Shown here piece by piece: positions 48,738 through 57,581 of a DNA stretch of 64,000 nt. The notes beneath the pieces were generated by a model. It worked only from the letters and a program-made list of their open reading frames with translations. It had not been told where the DNA came from and did no database searches. Position 1 is the first letter of the stretch. Each line of letters opens with the position of its first letter. Origin of the DNA: SB11 sp943370295. Its GTDB lineage: Bacteria; Bacteroidota; Bacteroidia; UBA8524. The stretch covers positions 24,896 to 88,895 of the forward strand of contig CALRQL020000015.1 in NCBI GenBank assembly GCA_943370295.1. Reading direction: 5' to 3'. A program made the translations under genes and the position numbers.

Positions 48738-51412
48738 CAGTTTGCTTGCTGCGCATTGTTTTTGGTGAAACCGTATTGTAATATTTTATCAATAAAATCA
48801 TAAGGCATATACCCGTTTAGTGCACTTTGGTGGAAGATGCAAGTTGCGGGAGTCATACCGGGCAACGAATTTACTTCAATAAATATTACTTCCACTTGGT
48901 TGTTATGGTGCACTTTTACAAAAGCATCTATCCGCGCATAGCCTTCAATGTTCAACAATTTTGCGGCACGTTCCAACTCTGTTTTTACAGCATCGGCAAT
49001 GTAACGGTCTTCTGTAGGCTCTTTTGAATAACGCGCAGGGGTAATGTTTTGCCCTTGTCCCGCCAAAAATTTCTCTTCTAATGATAAGATTTCTTTTTCG
49101 GCCAGTGTTTCGCTCGGCTCAAACATTTCATAGCGTATTCCGCCGTTTTCAGTTCGGTGGGTTAATAAACCGCCTGTTACTTCTAAAAATATCTTAGCAT
49201 CCGATTTGTCAATGAACTTTTCGGCCAAGAAGTAGCTTTTACGCGGAAACTCTTCTTTGGGTAATAGTTTCAACCGTTGCTCCAATTCAGGTTCGCGGGC
49301 TTCAGTTTCTCTAAACATCAATCGGGCAAACGCATCCAACTCCTCGCGGGTTTTTATTTTCTTCACAGCACTGCTGCAACCGTCGTCAGCAGGTTTTGCA
49401 ATCATGGGCAAGCCTGTAACTGACAGTATTTTATCGTAAAATGCTGCGCTATCAGTTGCCCAATCTTCTTTTTTTGCCAATACGTGCGGTGCTACAGAAA
49501 AACCGTTGGCGGCCAGCAACTCAGCCGTATCGTATTTATTTATGGTGATTTGTGAGCTGTAATAGCCAGAGCCGTTATAGGGCAATCCTACTTTTTCAAG
49601 TTGTACTTGCAAGCTCCCGTCTTCTCCCGGTCTTCCGTGCAAAGCAATAAATACACCATCAGCCAGCTGTGCCAGTTGCTCAAAGCCAATTAGGTGCGGA
49701 GCTGCATCGTGCTTTTGTCCGTTGCCAAAACGTTGCAAAACGGGCAAGCATTCGTCAGCTATTTTTTGCAAATAGGGGTTAGGGTGATAGTTTTTCACCT
49801 TTTCTGCAATATCATCAGCATTGTCTTTCAGCATCATGCTCACCGGTACTAAGTACATTTGGTAAGCATCATCACTGCCTGTTAAAAACACAGGTACGGG
49901 AGTGTATTTGGGCGATGAAGAAAGCTTTTCGTAAATATTGCGGCCACTTTCCATAGAGATGTGTCGCTCGGTAGAGTAACCGCCCATAATTACGGCAATG
50001 CGTTTCTTTTCTTGGGCTTGGTTTGCGGTACTGTCCAATTCAGTCTTTAGGCGGTCATACACAGCCTTGTAATGAAAGTTTTCCATGCTGGTTTCAGCAC
50101 GTTCTTTCAAGCTTGTGTAAAGTATGAAGGTTAAGAACTGTGAAGGGTTCAATCCTATTTCAGCCGCTTGGTGGAAGAAGAACGACGAAGGCATCATACC
50201 CGAAGTGGTATTCGGGTCGTTCAAGAATATTTTTCCTTCAGCCGTAATAAACCCATCCAAACGGGCATACGTATTAAATCGGAAGTAACTATACAGGTGT
50301 TGTGCCTTTTGGCGGATAGCTTCTATTTGTGCATCGGGTAAGTCAATAGGGGTTACTTTGCGTGATAAACCTGGCAAATATTTTGAGCGGTAATCAAACA
50401 CCTCCTGTCCCTTTACAATTTCAGTGGGAGGGAGTGCAACGGGCTTTCCATCCAAACCTCTGATAACAATACACGAAAACTCACGCCCTTTTACAAACTC
50501 TTCTATCAGCACCTCGCTCTCGTTTTGCAGTGCTTGCAAAACTACATGGGGCGCATTTTGTAATTCGCTCTCAAGGGTGTGCAGCACATCGTCGGGCAGG
50601 TCAATCAGGCTGTTGTTAAATAACAAAGGCAATCCTAATCCTTCACGTATATCACATACTGAGCGTACGTATTCAATCTTTTGAAATTGGTTTAGTTGGT
50701 TCCATTCAAATGCAGTAACGGTAATATTAAAGAACGCTTTATCAATAGCCGCTGCTAATTCATCAGCCGTTTTTACTACACTAACTCCCAATGAAGAACC
50801 TTGATTGGCAGGCTTCACTACCAACGGGTAGGTAAGTGAATCAGTATTTATTGAACGGCTTTCTTCCCAGCGGGTACGGGTTACTAAAGTGTAATTGGGC
50901 GTATCAAATCCGCCTGCCTGCAAAAATTGTTTTTGTATGGCCTTGCTGATACCAATAGCTGAGGGTAGTATTCCTGAACCGGTATAGGGTATTTTCAGCC
51001 ATTCAAGCATTCCTTGTATGGTACCGTCTTCGCCGTAACTGCCGTGCAAGGCTAAAAAAGCAATATCAATCAGTTGGGGTAATTCGTCAACGGTAACCCT
51101 GCGGCCTATTTGGCCTATAATGGCATCATAGTTTAGTTTGCCGCTTTTCACATCGGCTTCTAAACTCTCAATATAAACCTGAAAATTGTATTGGGTTTCG
51201 GGAAGGTATTGAACGGGCGGGTAAAAATCACGGATGCTTCCTTTGTATATCAGTTCTTTGTTTAAAAGAATAAGGGTATTGAAGCTATCTACAAACAATG
51301 GAACAGGTGTAAACAATAACTTATTAAGGTTATCATATACCGTTCTACCGCCAGAAAACGATACTTCCCTTTCGCGGGATGCCCCGCCGAAAAATATTCC
51401 AACTTTTATCAC
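48737..51412 (-). CDS. ddl: D-alanine-D-alanine ligase, tandem two-domain form
   Basis: An 891-residue fusion of two Ddl ATP-grasp units; normal Ddl has about 310-360 residues. Unit 1 (1-450) shows FGGASREREVSFSGGRTVYD, LHGSYGEDGTIQG, VKPANQGSSLGVS and LNDPNTTSGMMPSS. Unit 2 (about 466-891) shows MGGYSTERHISMESGRNIYE, LHGRPGEDGSLQV, AKPADDGCSSAVKK and the canonical IEVNSLPGMTPA. Unit 1 has Asp-Pro-Asn-Thr where the metal-binding Glu-x-Asn is standard, so it may have altered activity; unit 2 looks complete. Translation starts at GTG 51412, with a promoter box TATCTTTG 4 bases upstream. Makes the D-Ala-D-Ala end of muropeptides. Confidence 0.92.
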   Translation of the reverse strand: MIKVGIFFGGASREREVSFSGGRTVYDNLNKLLFTPVPLFVDSFNTLILLNKELIYKGSIRDFYPPVQYLPETQYNFQVYIESLEADVKSGKLNYDAIIGQIGRRVTVDELPQLIDIAFLALHGSYGEDGTIQGMLEWLKIPYTGSGILPSAIGISKAIQKQFLQAGGFDTPNYTLVTRTRWEESRSINTDSLTYPLVVKPANQGSSLGVSVVKTADELAAAIDKAFFNITVTAFEWNQLNQFQKIEYVRSVCDIREGLGLPLLFNNSLIDLPDDVLHTLESELQNAPHVVLQALQNESEVLIEEFVKGREFSCIVIRGLDGKPVALPPTEIVKGQEVFDYRSKYLPGLSRKVTPIDLPDAQIEAIRQKAQHLYSYFRFNTYARLDGFITAEGKIFLNDPNTTSGMMPSSFFFHQAAEIGLNPSQFLTFILYTSLKERAETSMENFHYKAVYDRLKTELDSTANQAQEKKRIAVIMGGYSTERHISMESGRNIYEKLSSSPKYTPVPVFLTGSDDAYQMYLVPVSMMLKDNADDIAEKVKNYHPNPYLQKIADECLPVLQRFGNGQKHDAAPHLIGFEQLAQLADGVFIALHGRPGEDGSLQVQLEKVGLPYNGSGYYSSQITINKYDTAELLAANGFSVAPHVLAKKEDWATDSAAFYDKILSVTGLPMIAKPADDGCSSAVKKIKTREELDAFARLMFRETEAREPELEQRLKLLPKEEFPRKSYFLAEKFIDKSDAKIFLEVTGGLLTHRTENGGIRYEMFEPSETLAEKEILSLEEKFLAGQGQNITPARYSKEPTEDRYIADAVKTELERAAKLLNIEGYARIDAFVKVHHNNQVEVIFIEVNSLPGMTPATCIFHQSALNGYMPYDFIDKILQYGFTKNNAQQAN

Positions 51413-51416
51413 GGCG

Positions 51417-51424
51417 CAAAGATA
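51417..51424 (-). promoter_or_regulatory. Promoter box TATCTTTG 4 nt before the double-ddl start
   Basis: Perfect TAnnTTTG on the minus strand followed by CGCC and GTG; predicts leaderless transcription of the ddl-PASTA-T9SS-rhodanese block. Confidence 0.5.
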
Positions 51425-51498
51425 CGTTTTGCTTGCTATTGGTGGTTAGTGATTAGTTGTTTGTATCTATTGATAGAGAAACAGTAAGTAATGTGTGT

Positions 51499-52350
51499 TT
51501 ATTTCGTAATAGTAAATACAAATTTTGCACCGTGTTGCACATTATCATCCACCCACACAACACCGTTGGCTTGCGTTACTAATTTTTTTACAATAGAAAG
51601 CCCTATGCCGTAGCTATCTTCTTGCGGGGTTTTAATACTTTCAAACAAATCAAATATTTTATTACGGTCTTTTTTTGGAATACCCGGTCCGTTATCTGCT
51701 ACTGAAACCTCAAAAAAACTGTCTCTGTCAGCGCATTGTATTTCTAATTCGCAAACAGGTTTATCGTTGTGTTTGATTGCATTGTTGATAAGGTTGCCCA
51801 AAATCTGTTTTAGCGCAACGCTGTTGTATTGCACTGTGGGCATTTGTGGCGGGTAATTAATAATTACAGCATTGTTTACGCTATACTCTTGGGCTATTTG
51901 GCTGCACACATCATGTAAGTCAATTTCTTCAATCTGTACATTATTAAAATTGGTACGCGAATAATCTAAAATCCCGTTTACCATGTTGCGGGTTTGTTCA
52001 TTGATAGTTTTTAGCAAAGCAACGTACTGTTTTAAGGCATTGTTTTCTACGTTTTCTAATTCGTTTTCAATCAATGTTATCAATGAATGCGCTGAGCTTA
52101 GCGGCGATTTAATATCGTGGGCAACTGTAAAACAAAAACGTTCAAGGTTTAAGTTGGTTTCTTCCAACATAGATTTATTAACCACATTTGCTTCCAGTTC
52201 TTCGCTCAGCATATTCAACCCAAAAGCCACCACATCAATAGGGTTGTCTGTAATAGCAGTCTCTAATCGTTTCGAGAAATTAAGACTTGCCATAGCGCCT
52301 ATCATCTCTATAAGCTCATTAATGCGCTTTTCTTCAATATGTATGTCCAT
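51499..52350 (-). CDS. Soluble sensor histidine kinase
   Basis: A 283-residue kinase without membrane segments. The first 65 residues are a helical lead; the HisKA domain follows with the phospho-acceptor His78 in FTVAHDIKSPLSS. The HATPase domain shows the N box LGNLINNAIKHN, the G1 box VADNGPGIPK and the G2 box YGIGLSIVKKL. Its signal must come from inside the cell or from a partner. It starts directly after the stop of the 125-residue STAS-like gene, so the two are a unit. No response regulator lies nearby. Confidence 0.92.
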   Translation of the reverse strand: MDIHIEEKRINELIEMIGAMASLNFSKRLETAITDNPIDVVAFGLNMLSEELEANVVNKSMLEETNLNLERFCFTVAHDIKSPLSSAHSLITLIENELENVENNALKQYVALLKTINEQTRNMVNGILDYSRTNFNNVQIEEIDLHDVCSQIAQEYSVNNAVIINYPPQMPTVQYNSVALKQILGNLINNAIKHNDKPVCELEIQCADRDSFFEVSVADNGPGIPKKDRNKIFDLFESIKTPQEDSYGIGLSIVKKLVTQANGVVWVDDNVQHGAKFVFTITK

Positions 52351-52728
52351 TTATAAAAATGTTTTGAGCCACTCCATGGCTTTTGTTTCATCTTTGAATA
52401 GTTTAACGGGAAACTTGGTTTTATTAAGTCCCAGAAAAAAATTACCAATTAATTGCGATAGGGCAGATTCTACTAATAATGCGCATGCGCTTTGTACTTC
52501 AGCTATTTGATCATTTGCTAAAAACGCACGGGCATCTCTTGTTGCTCCTTTCGACATTCTTATATCAACAAAAACAGGCGCAGGAAGTTTTGGTGCCAAT
52601 GCCCTAACGGCATCAATATTCTCAATTACATCATCAAGTTGCATAAATGCATCTTTATGTACAATACATTTAATTATTCCCGAATCATCACGGTAAATAG
52701 TTTCTGTATTTGTAATAGTTTTCATCAT
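52351..52728 (-). CDS. STAS/SpoIIAA-like small protein
   Basis: A 125-residue protein with an alternating strand/helix pattern like the SpoIIAA/STAS fold: strand GIIKCIVHKDAFM, VFVDIRMSKGATRDARAFLA in the loop region that carries the phosphorylated Ser/Thr in anti-sigma antagonists, and a final KLFKDETKAMEWLKTFL. The assignment is by pattern and moderate. It lies directly upstream of the histidine kinase gene (stop and start adjacent), suggesting that it feeds into or is controlled by the kinase. Confidence 0.7.
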   Translation of the reverse strand: MMKTITNTETIYRDDSGIIKCIVHKDAFMQLDDVIENIDAVRALAPKLPAPVFVDIRMSKGATRDARAFLANDQIAEVQSACALLVESALSQLIGNFFLGLNKTKFPVKLFKDETKAMEWLKTFL

Positions 52729-52896
52729 TGTGGTATTGCTTGCCTTTCCAATTCAAAAGTAATTATAAAATACTGAACGTTAATTGCAATGTTTTGTTAG
52801 AAACGGCTCATTTAATAACGGATTAACAAATTGGCCTGATTTGTGCGCGGTAAATGGCTTTGTACCGAAATAGTTCGCAACAAAACCTTAAATCAA

Positions 52897-52904
52897 TACA
52901 TTTG
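52897..52904 (+). promoter_or_regulatory. Promoter box TACATTTG of the PIG-L operon
   Basis: Perfect TAnnTTTG match ending 11 bases before the ATG at 52916. Confidence 0.65.
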
Positions 52905-52915
52905 CCGTTACAACA

Positions 52916-55429
52916 ATGAAACGTAGCACTGTTTTCCTATTCATACTCCTGTTATTCAGCGTAAGTGCAAAAGCACAAAACTCGCCCCAATACAATTCAG
53001 CAGAAATACTGCAAAAGCTATACAAGCTAAACACAGTTGGCTCGGTGCTGTATGTAGCCGCCCATCCTGACGATGAAAACACCCGATTGCTGGCCTATCT
53101 TGCCAACGAACGCAAGTTACGAACGGGTTATCTATCGCTTACCAGAGGTGACGGTGGACAAAACCTGATTGGTAAAGAATTGGGAGAACAACTGGGCTTG
53201 ATACGCACCCAAGAGTTGTTGGCAGCACGACGTACCGATGGGGCTGAACAGTTTTTTACCCGTGCAAATGATTTTGGGTATAGTAAAAACCCGCAAGAGA
53301 CGTTTGGGTTTTGGAACAAAGACAGCATACTGGCTGATGTGGTATGGGTGATTCGTAATTTCAGACCTGATGTGATAATATGCCGTTTCCCTACTGATGG
53401 CAGGGGAGGACACGGGCATCATACCGCTTCGGCAATATTGGCAGAAGAAGCTTACGAAGCCGCTGCCGACCCTAACCGTTTTCCCGAGCAATTACAGTAT
53501 GTGCAGGTATGGCAAGCCAAACGGGTGTTTTGGAACTCATACAATTTTGGCACCACCAATACCACCTCCCCAGAGCAAATGCAACTGAACGTAGGCTTGT
53601 TTAACCCGCTGCTGGGTAAAGGGTACGGAGAAATTGCTGCCGATAGCCGCTCTAACCACAAAAGCCAAGGCTTTGGCTCAGCAAGGGGCAGGGGCGAGGT
53701 GATTGAGTATTTTCAACAAATAAAAGGCGACTCAGTAAGTCGCGACTTGTTCGAAGGCATTAACCAAACATGGGAAAGGCTTGCCGGAACTAAAAAAATC
53801 CAAAAGCAGATTGATAAAATAATTGAAGAGTTTAAACCGCAATCGCCTGAACGTTCGGTTAGCGGACTGGTGGCATTATACAAAACCCTGCAACAATTAG
53901 ATGAGACCGATGCCGCGTTGCGGTACTGGAAAGCCCAAAAGCTGAAAGAAACCGAAACACTCGTACTTACCTGTGCAGGATTATGGATGGAAGCATACGC
54001 CGCTGATTATACAGCCATACCGGGGGAGCAAATAACTCTCACCTCGCAATGGGTAGTTAATAGTGGGGTAAATGTTGAACTTAAAAAACTAAATTATTTC
54101 GGTCAAACGGATACGCTGGTTAATCAGTTATCGGCTATAAACAAGAAGGGAGAATATTTCCCTAAACTGTACTCATACATTCATAATGACAGGCTACCAG
54201 CCAACACACCCTACTCAACACCGTATTGGTTGCGTGATAATCACACGTTGGGGCTGTATGCTGTTAACGACTTATTAATGATAGGCAAACCTGAAAACGA
54301 CCCACAGTTGACAGTAACGTTTTACGTAAGTATTGATGGGTTGGAATTGGCTGTTAAACGCCCCATGGTGTACAAATATACCGACCCAGTAAAAGGCGAA
54401 GTGTACCGTCCGTTAGAAGTATTGCCGCCTGCAACGGTGAATATTGCCGAACAATCGTATGTGTTTGGAGATACAACCCCGCAAACCGTTAAGTTTATTG
54501 TAAAGGCTAATAAAAATAACGTACAAGGCACCTTAAAAGCCGAAATACCCGCTGGTTGGCAAATCACCCTCAAGAATGCCTCTTTTTCTATTGCTAATAA
54601 AGGCGAAGAGCAGGTGTTAGAAGCAGTATTACGTGCCACTCCAAACAGCGTGAGCAGCAGTATTATAGCCTCGATAAAAATTGAAGGGAAAACCTATAAC
54701 AAGGCCATACAACGTGTGCAATACGACCACATCCCGTATCAATTTACCCTAAGTGATGCCGAAGCTAAATTGGTTAGCATTCCACTGCAAAAAACTAATA
54801 TTACCATTGGATACATACCCGGTGCCGGCGATGAAGTGGCTAATTGCCTACGTTTAATAGGCTATAAAGTGGTAGACCTTACCGACGATATGCTGGCTAA
54901 CGATGATTTGAGCAAATACGGAGCAATTATAACCGGAATACGAGCCTACAATACCAATGCCCGTTTGTTGCAACTTAACAACCGCATCAACGAGTATATA
55001 AACAACGGTGGTAATTTTATCGTACAATACAATACCAACAGCAGGGTGGGTCCTTTTGCTGGTAAAATCGGTCCGTATGATTTCACCATTTCACGCAGCA
55101 GGGTAACCGATGAAACCGCTTCGGTTAAATTCCCCAATCCTGAACATCCGGCACTAACCTATCCCAACAAAATCGGTGATACTGACTTTGAAGGCTGGGT
55201 GCAAGAGCGCGGTATTTATTTCGCAACAGAGTTGAACGAAAACTTTGTCCCTGTGTTGGAGATGGCCGACCCCAACGAAGAAGCACAAACGGGTAGTTTG
55301 ATTATAGCCCCTTACGGCAAAGGAAACTTTGTATATACCGGACTTTCGTTTTTTAGAGAATTGCCCGACGGTGTACCCGGAGCGTACCGTTTGTTTGTGA
55401 ATTTACTTAGCCTCCCTCAAAACAAATAA
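52916..55429 (+). CDS. Exported PIG-L (LmbE) family deacetylase, large form
   Basis: An 837-residue exported protein (signal peptide 1-20, ending AKAQ). The LmbE-like catalytic domain (about 40-290) has the zinc/catalytic motif AAHPDDENTRLLAYLA (His50, Asp52-53) and the third ligand in GGHGHHTASA. The remaining 540 residues are beta-sandwich regions and a terminal glutamine-amidotransferase-like fold (YIPGAGDEVANCLRLIGYKV onward). Such large PIG-L proteins deacetylate N-acetylglucosamine-type sugars or related compounds. The gene is coupled to a 40-residue membrane protein and a sodium symporter, which suggests use of an external sugar or amino-sugar compound. Confidence 0.9.
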   Translation: MKRSTVFLFILLLFSVSAKAQNSPQYNSAEILQKLYKLNTVGSVLYVAAHPDDENTRLLAYLANERKLRTGYLSLTRGDGGQNLIGKELGEQLGLIRTQELLAARRTDGAEQFFTRANDFGYSKNPQETFGFWNKDSILADVVWVIRNFRPDVIICRFPTDGRGGHGHHTASAILAEEAYEAAADPNRFPEQLQYVQVWQAKRVFWNSYNFGTTNTTSPEQMQLNVGLFNPLLGKGYGEIAADSRSNHKSQGFGSARGRGEVIEYFQQIKGDSVSRDLFEGINQTWERLAGTKKIQKQIDKIIEEFKPQSPERSVSGLVALYKTLQQLDETDAALRYWKAQKLKETETLVLTCAGLWMEAYAADYTAIPGEQITLTSQWVVNSGVNVELKKLNYFGQTDTLVNQLSAINKKGEYFPKLYSYIHNDRLPANTPYSTPYWLRDNHTLGLYAVNDLLMIGKPENDPQLTVTFYVSIDGLELAVKRPMVYKYTDPVKGEVYRPLEVLPPATVNIAEQSYVFGDTTPQTVKFIVKANKNNVQGTLKAEIPAGWQITLKNASFSIANKGEEQVLEAVLRATPNSVSSSIIASIKIEGKTYNKAIQRVQYDHIPYQFTLSDAEAKLVSIPLQKTNITIGYIPGAGDEVANCLRLIGYKVVDLTDDMLANDDLSKYGAIITGIRAYNTNARLLQLNNRINEYINNGGNFIVQYNTNSRVGPFAGKIGPYDFTISRSRVTDETASVKFPNPEHPALTYPNKIGDTDFEGWVQERGIYFATELNENFVPVLEMADPNEEAQTGSLIIAPYGKGNFVYTGLSFFRELPDGVPGAYRLFVNLLSLPQNK

Positions 55430-55551
55430 TGCAGGAAAACGAAGAAAAACCACCGTTTTTAAAATCTTGGGTCAATGTGTACGCATTGGTAGCAGGCACT
55501 TTGATAGTGCTGATGGTATTGTTTTACCTGTTTAGCGAGTATTTTAAATGA
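55429..55551 (+). CDS. 40-residue single-span membrane protein
   Basis: A complete small gene overlapping the PIG-L stop (TAATG) and the symporter start (ATGA). The product starts MQENEEKPPFLKSWVNVYAL, has one membrane segment (about 17-37, VYALVAGTLIVLMVLFYLF) and ends SEYFK. The head is acidic and soluble, the orientation unclear. Overlaps on both sides, intact reading frame and sensible hydrophobic pattern make it a real gene. It may be a small subunit or helper of the symporter encoded next. Confidence 0.85.
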   Translation: MQENEEKPPFLKSWVNVYALVAGTLIVLMVLFYLFSEYFK

Positions 55552-57242
55552 GTTGGATTGATTGGGTGGTATTAGTAGGAACCTTGCTGTTCATAGCCCT
55601 TTACGGGATGTGGAAAAGCAGGGGAATGCGCAATATTGAAGGTTACCTGCTGGCCGATAAAAAACTGCCTTGGTACCACGTGGGACTTTCAGTAATGGCA
55701 ACACAGGCAAGTGCTATCACTTTTCTTTCAGCACCGGGATTGGGATATGCTGATGGTTTGCGCTTTGTGCAATTCTATTTCGGGTTGCCGCTGGCCATGA
55801 TTGTGATATGTATTGTTTTCATACCCATCTTTAAAAACCTAAACGTTTATACTGCCTACGAATACCTCGAAAACCGTTTTGACATAAAAACGCGGTCGCT
55901 CACTGCCTTTTTATTCCTGTTGCAGCGCGGGTTATCAACGGGTATAACCATTTATGCACCTGCAATTATTCTCTCAAGCATATTAAACATAAGTATTATA
56001 TACACCACCTTTATTATGGGCGGTATCGTGATACTTTATACGGTGTATGGCGGTACAAAGGCCGTTTCTTACACCCAAATGTTCCAGATGATTATCATCT
56101 TTTCAGGGCTGTTTATGGCCGCGTTTATGGTGGTGTATATGTTACCCCAAGGTGTGGGCTTTACCGATGCCTTGCACATTGCCGGAAAAATGGGGAGAAC
56201 CAATGCAATAGATACTACTTTCGACCTTAACAACCGCTACAATATATGGTCGGGCATCATTGGCGGGTTCTTTTTGCAGTTATCGTATTTCGGCACCGAC
56301 CAGTCGCAGGTAGGTCGTTATCTTACAGGGAGTTCCGTTAGTCAAAGTCGTTTAGGTTTGGTAATGAACGGGTTAGTAAAAATCCCCATGCAGTTCTTTA
56401 TCCTGTTGATTGGCGTATTGGTTTTCACCTTTTACCAGTTTCATACACCGCCTGTGTTTTTTAACAGTGTTGAAGTGAACTCTGTTGAGAATAGCAAGTA
56501 TGCACGGCAGTTTAAACAGCAAGAGGAGTTATACCAAAACACCTATACCGAACGCAGGCAATACGTGGATGGTTTGGTTGATGCATTGCACACGGACAAT
56601 CAATCAAAAATTGATGAAATGCGCACGGCTTTGCAGCAATCGGATAGTAAAGCAAACGAAGTGCGTGATTCAGCCATACGCATCATTAGTGCCCACAACA
56701 AACTGGCTGATAAAAACGACAGTAACTATGTGTTTTTGGGCTTTGTAACCCAATACCTGCCAACGGGTATGGTAGGGCTGCTGATAGCCATTATATTTTT
56801 AGCAGCCATGGGTTCTACCGCCAGCGGACTTAACTCGTTGGCATCTACCTATATCGTTGATTTTTACAAGCGGTTTACCCACAAAAACGGCAGCGACCAA
56901 CGCTATTTAAATGCCTCGCGTTGGGCAACGGTGGTATGGGGCTTGTTTTGCATGGTGGTTGCACTGTATGCAGGTAAACTGGGCAACTTGATAGAAGCCG
57001 TAAACATTCTCGGTTCCTTATTCTATGGGGTGATATTGGGTATTTTTATCACTGCCTTTTTCGCCAAACACGTAAAAGGCACTGCTGTGTTTTATGCAGC
57101 CTTGTTAGGCGAAGTGTTTGTTGTAGCTGCTTGGATTACAGATTTAACCTCATTCTTATGGCTCAACCTCATCGGCTGTGTGCTGGTGTTTACTTTCGCA
57201 GTATTGATACAAGCGTTTAGTATCGAAGAAACACAATCCTAA
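55548..57242 (+). CDS. Sodium:solute symporter (SSS family)
   Basis: A 564-residue inner-membrane transporter with about 13 segments, of the same family as SGLT and PutP. Family elements: YLLADKKLPWYHVGLSVMAT, then QASAITFLSAPG, and the Na+-site-related AMGSTASGLNSLASTYIVDF. A soluble insert of about 95 residues, mostly helical and charged (about 305-400, SVENSKYARQFKQQEELYQN onward), splits two segments. I have seen such inserts as a feature of Bacteroidota SSS proteins. It overlaps the 40-residue gene by 4 bases, and the PIG-L neighbour suggests an N-acetylated sugar as cargo, but this is inference. Confidence 0.92.
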   Translation: MSWIDWVVLVGTLLFIALYGMWKSRGMRNIEGYLLADKKLPWYHVGLSVMATQASAITFLSAPGLGYADGLRFVQFYFGLPLAMIVICIVFIPIFKNLNVYTAYEYLENRFDIKTRSLTAFLFLLQRGLSTGITIYAPAIILSSILNISIIYTTFIMGGIVILYTVYGGTKAVSYTQMFQMIIIFSGLFMAAFMVVYMLPQGVGFTDALHIAGKMGRTNAIDTTFDLNNRYNIWSGIIGGFFLQLSYFGTDQSQVGRYLTGSSVSQSRLGLVMNGLVKIPMQFFILLIGVLVFTFYQFHTPPVFFNSVEVNSVENSKYARQFKQQEELYQNTYTERRQYVDGLVDALHTDNQSKIDEMRTALQQSDSKANEVRDSAIRIISAHNKLADKNDSNYVFLGFVTQYLPTGMVGLLIAIIFLAAMGSTASGLNSLASTYIVDFYKRFTHKNGSDQRYLNASRWATVVWGLFCMVVALYAGKLGNLIEAVNILGSLFYGVILGIFITAFFAKHVKGTAVFYAALLGEVFVVAAWITDLTSFLWLNLIGCVLVFTFAVLIQAFSIEETQS

Positions 57243-57257
57243 TCAGTAGTTTATTAG

Positions 57258-57572
57258 CCAGCATCCTTCGGCAGGCTCAGGATGGGCAGCCGCACTTGTG
57301 CCCGTCTATCGTCATTGCGAAAAACTGCTTTTGGGTTTTGAAGCAATCCGTTTGAACACCCCTCTTTACTAACCTCACAAGCTATACCGAAGGAGGGAAA
57401 CCGCCGCACACGCTCGTCGTTCGTAAAGTCCCCTTTAGGGGATTTAGGGGTGAGATTGCTTCGGGAGACCTCTCAATGACAGTGAAACCTCTGTCATGCT
57501 GACGGAGGAAGCATCTTATCCCGTTTTGATAACACGTTTGTTATAAGGTTCTTCGCTGCGCTCAGAATGACA
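57258..57572. repeat. Mosaic intergenic repeat, copy 4
   Basis: About 315 bases filling the space between the symporter gene and the porP-like gene. Modules in order: CATCCTTCGGCAGGCTCAGG, ATTGCGAAAAACTGCTTTTG, GGAGGGAAACCGCCGCACAC, the palindrome AAAGTCCCCTTTAGGGGATT, GAGATTGCTTCGGGAGACCT, CTGTCATGCTGACGGAGGAA, GCATCTTATCCCG and TTATAAGGTTCTTCGCTGCG. These match the elements at 31.8, 32.0, 42.9 and 62.3 kb on one or the other strand. No gene is seen. Confidence 0.85.
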
Positions 57573-57581
57573 ATACAAACC

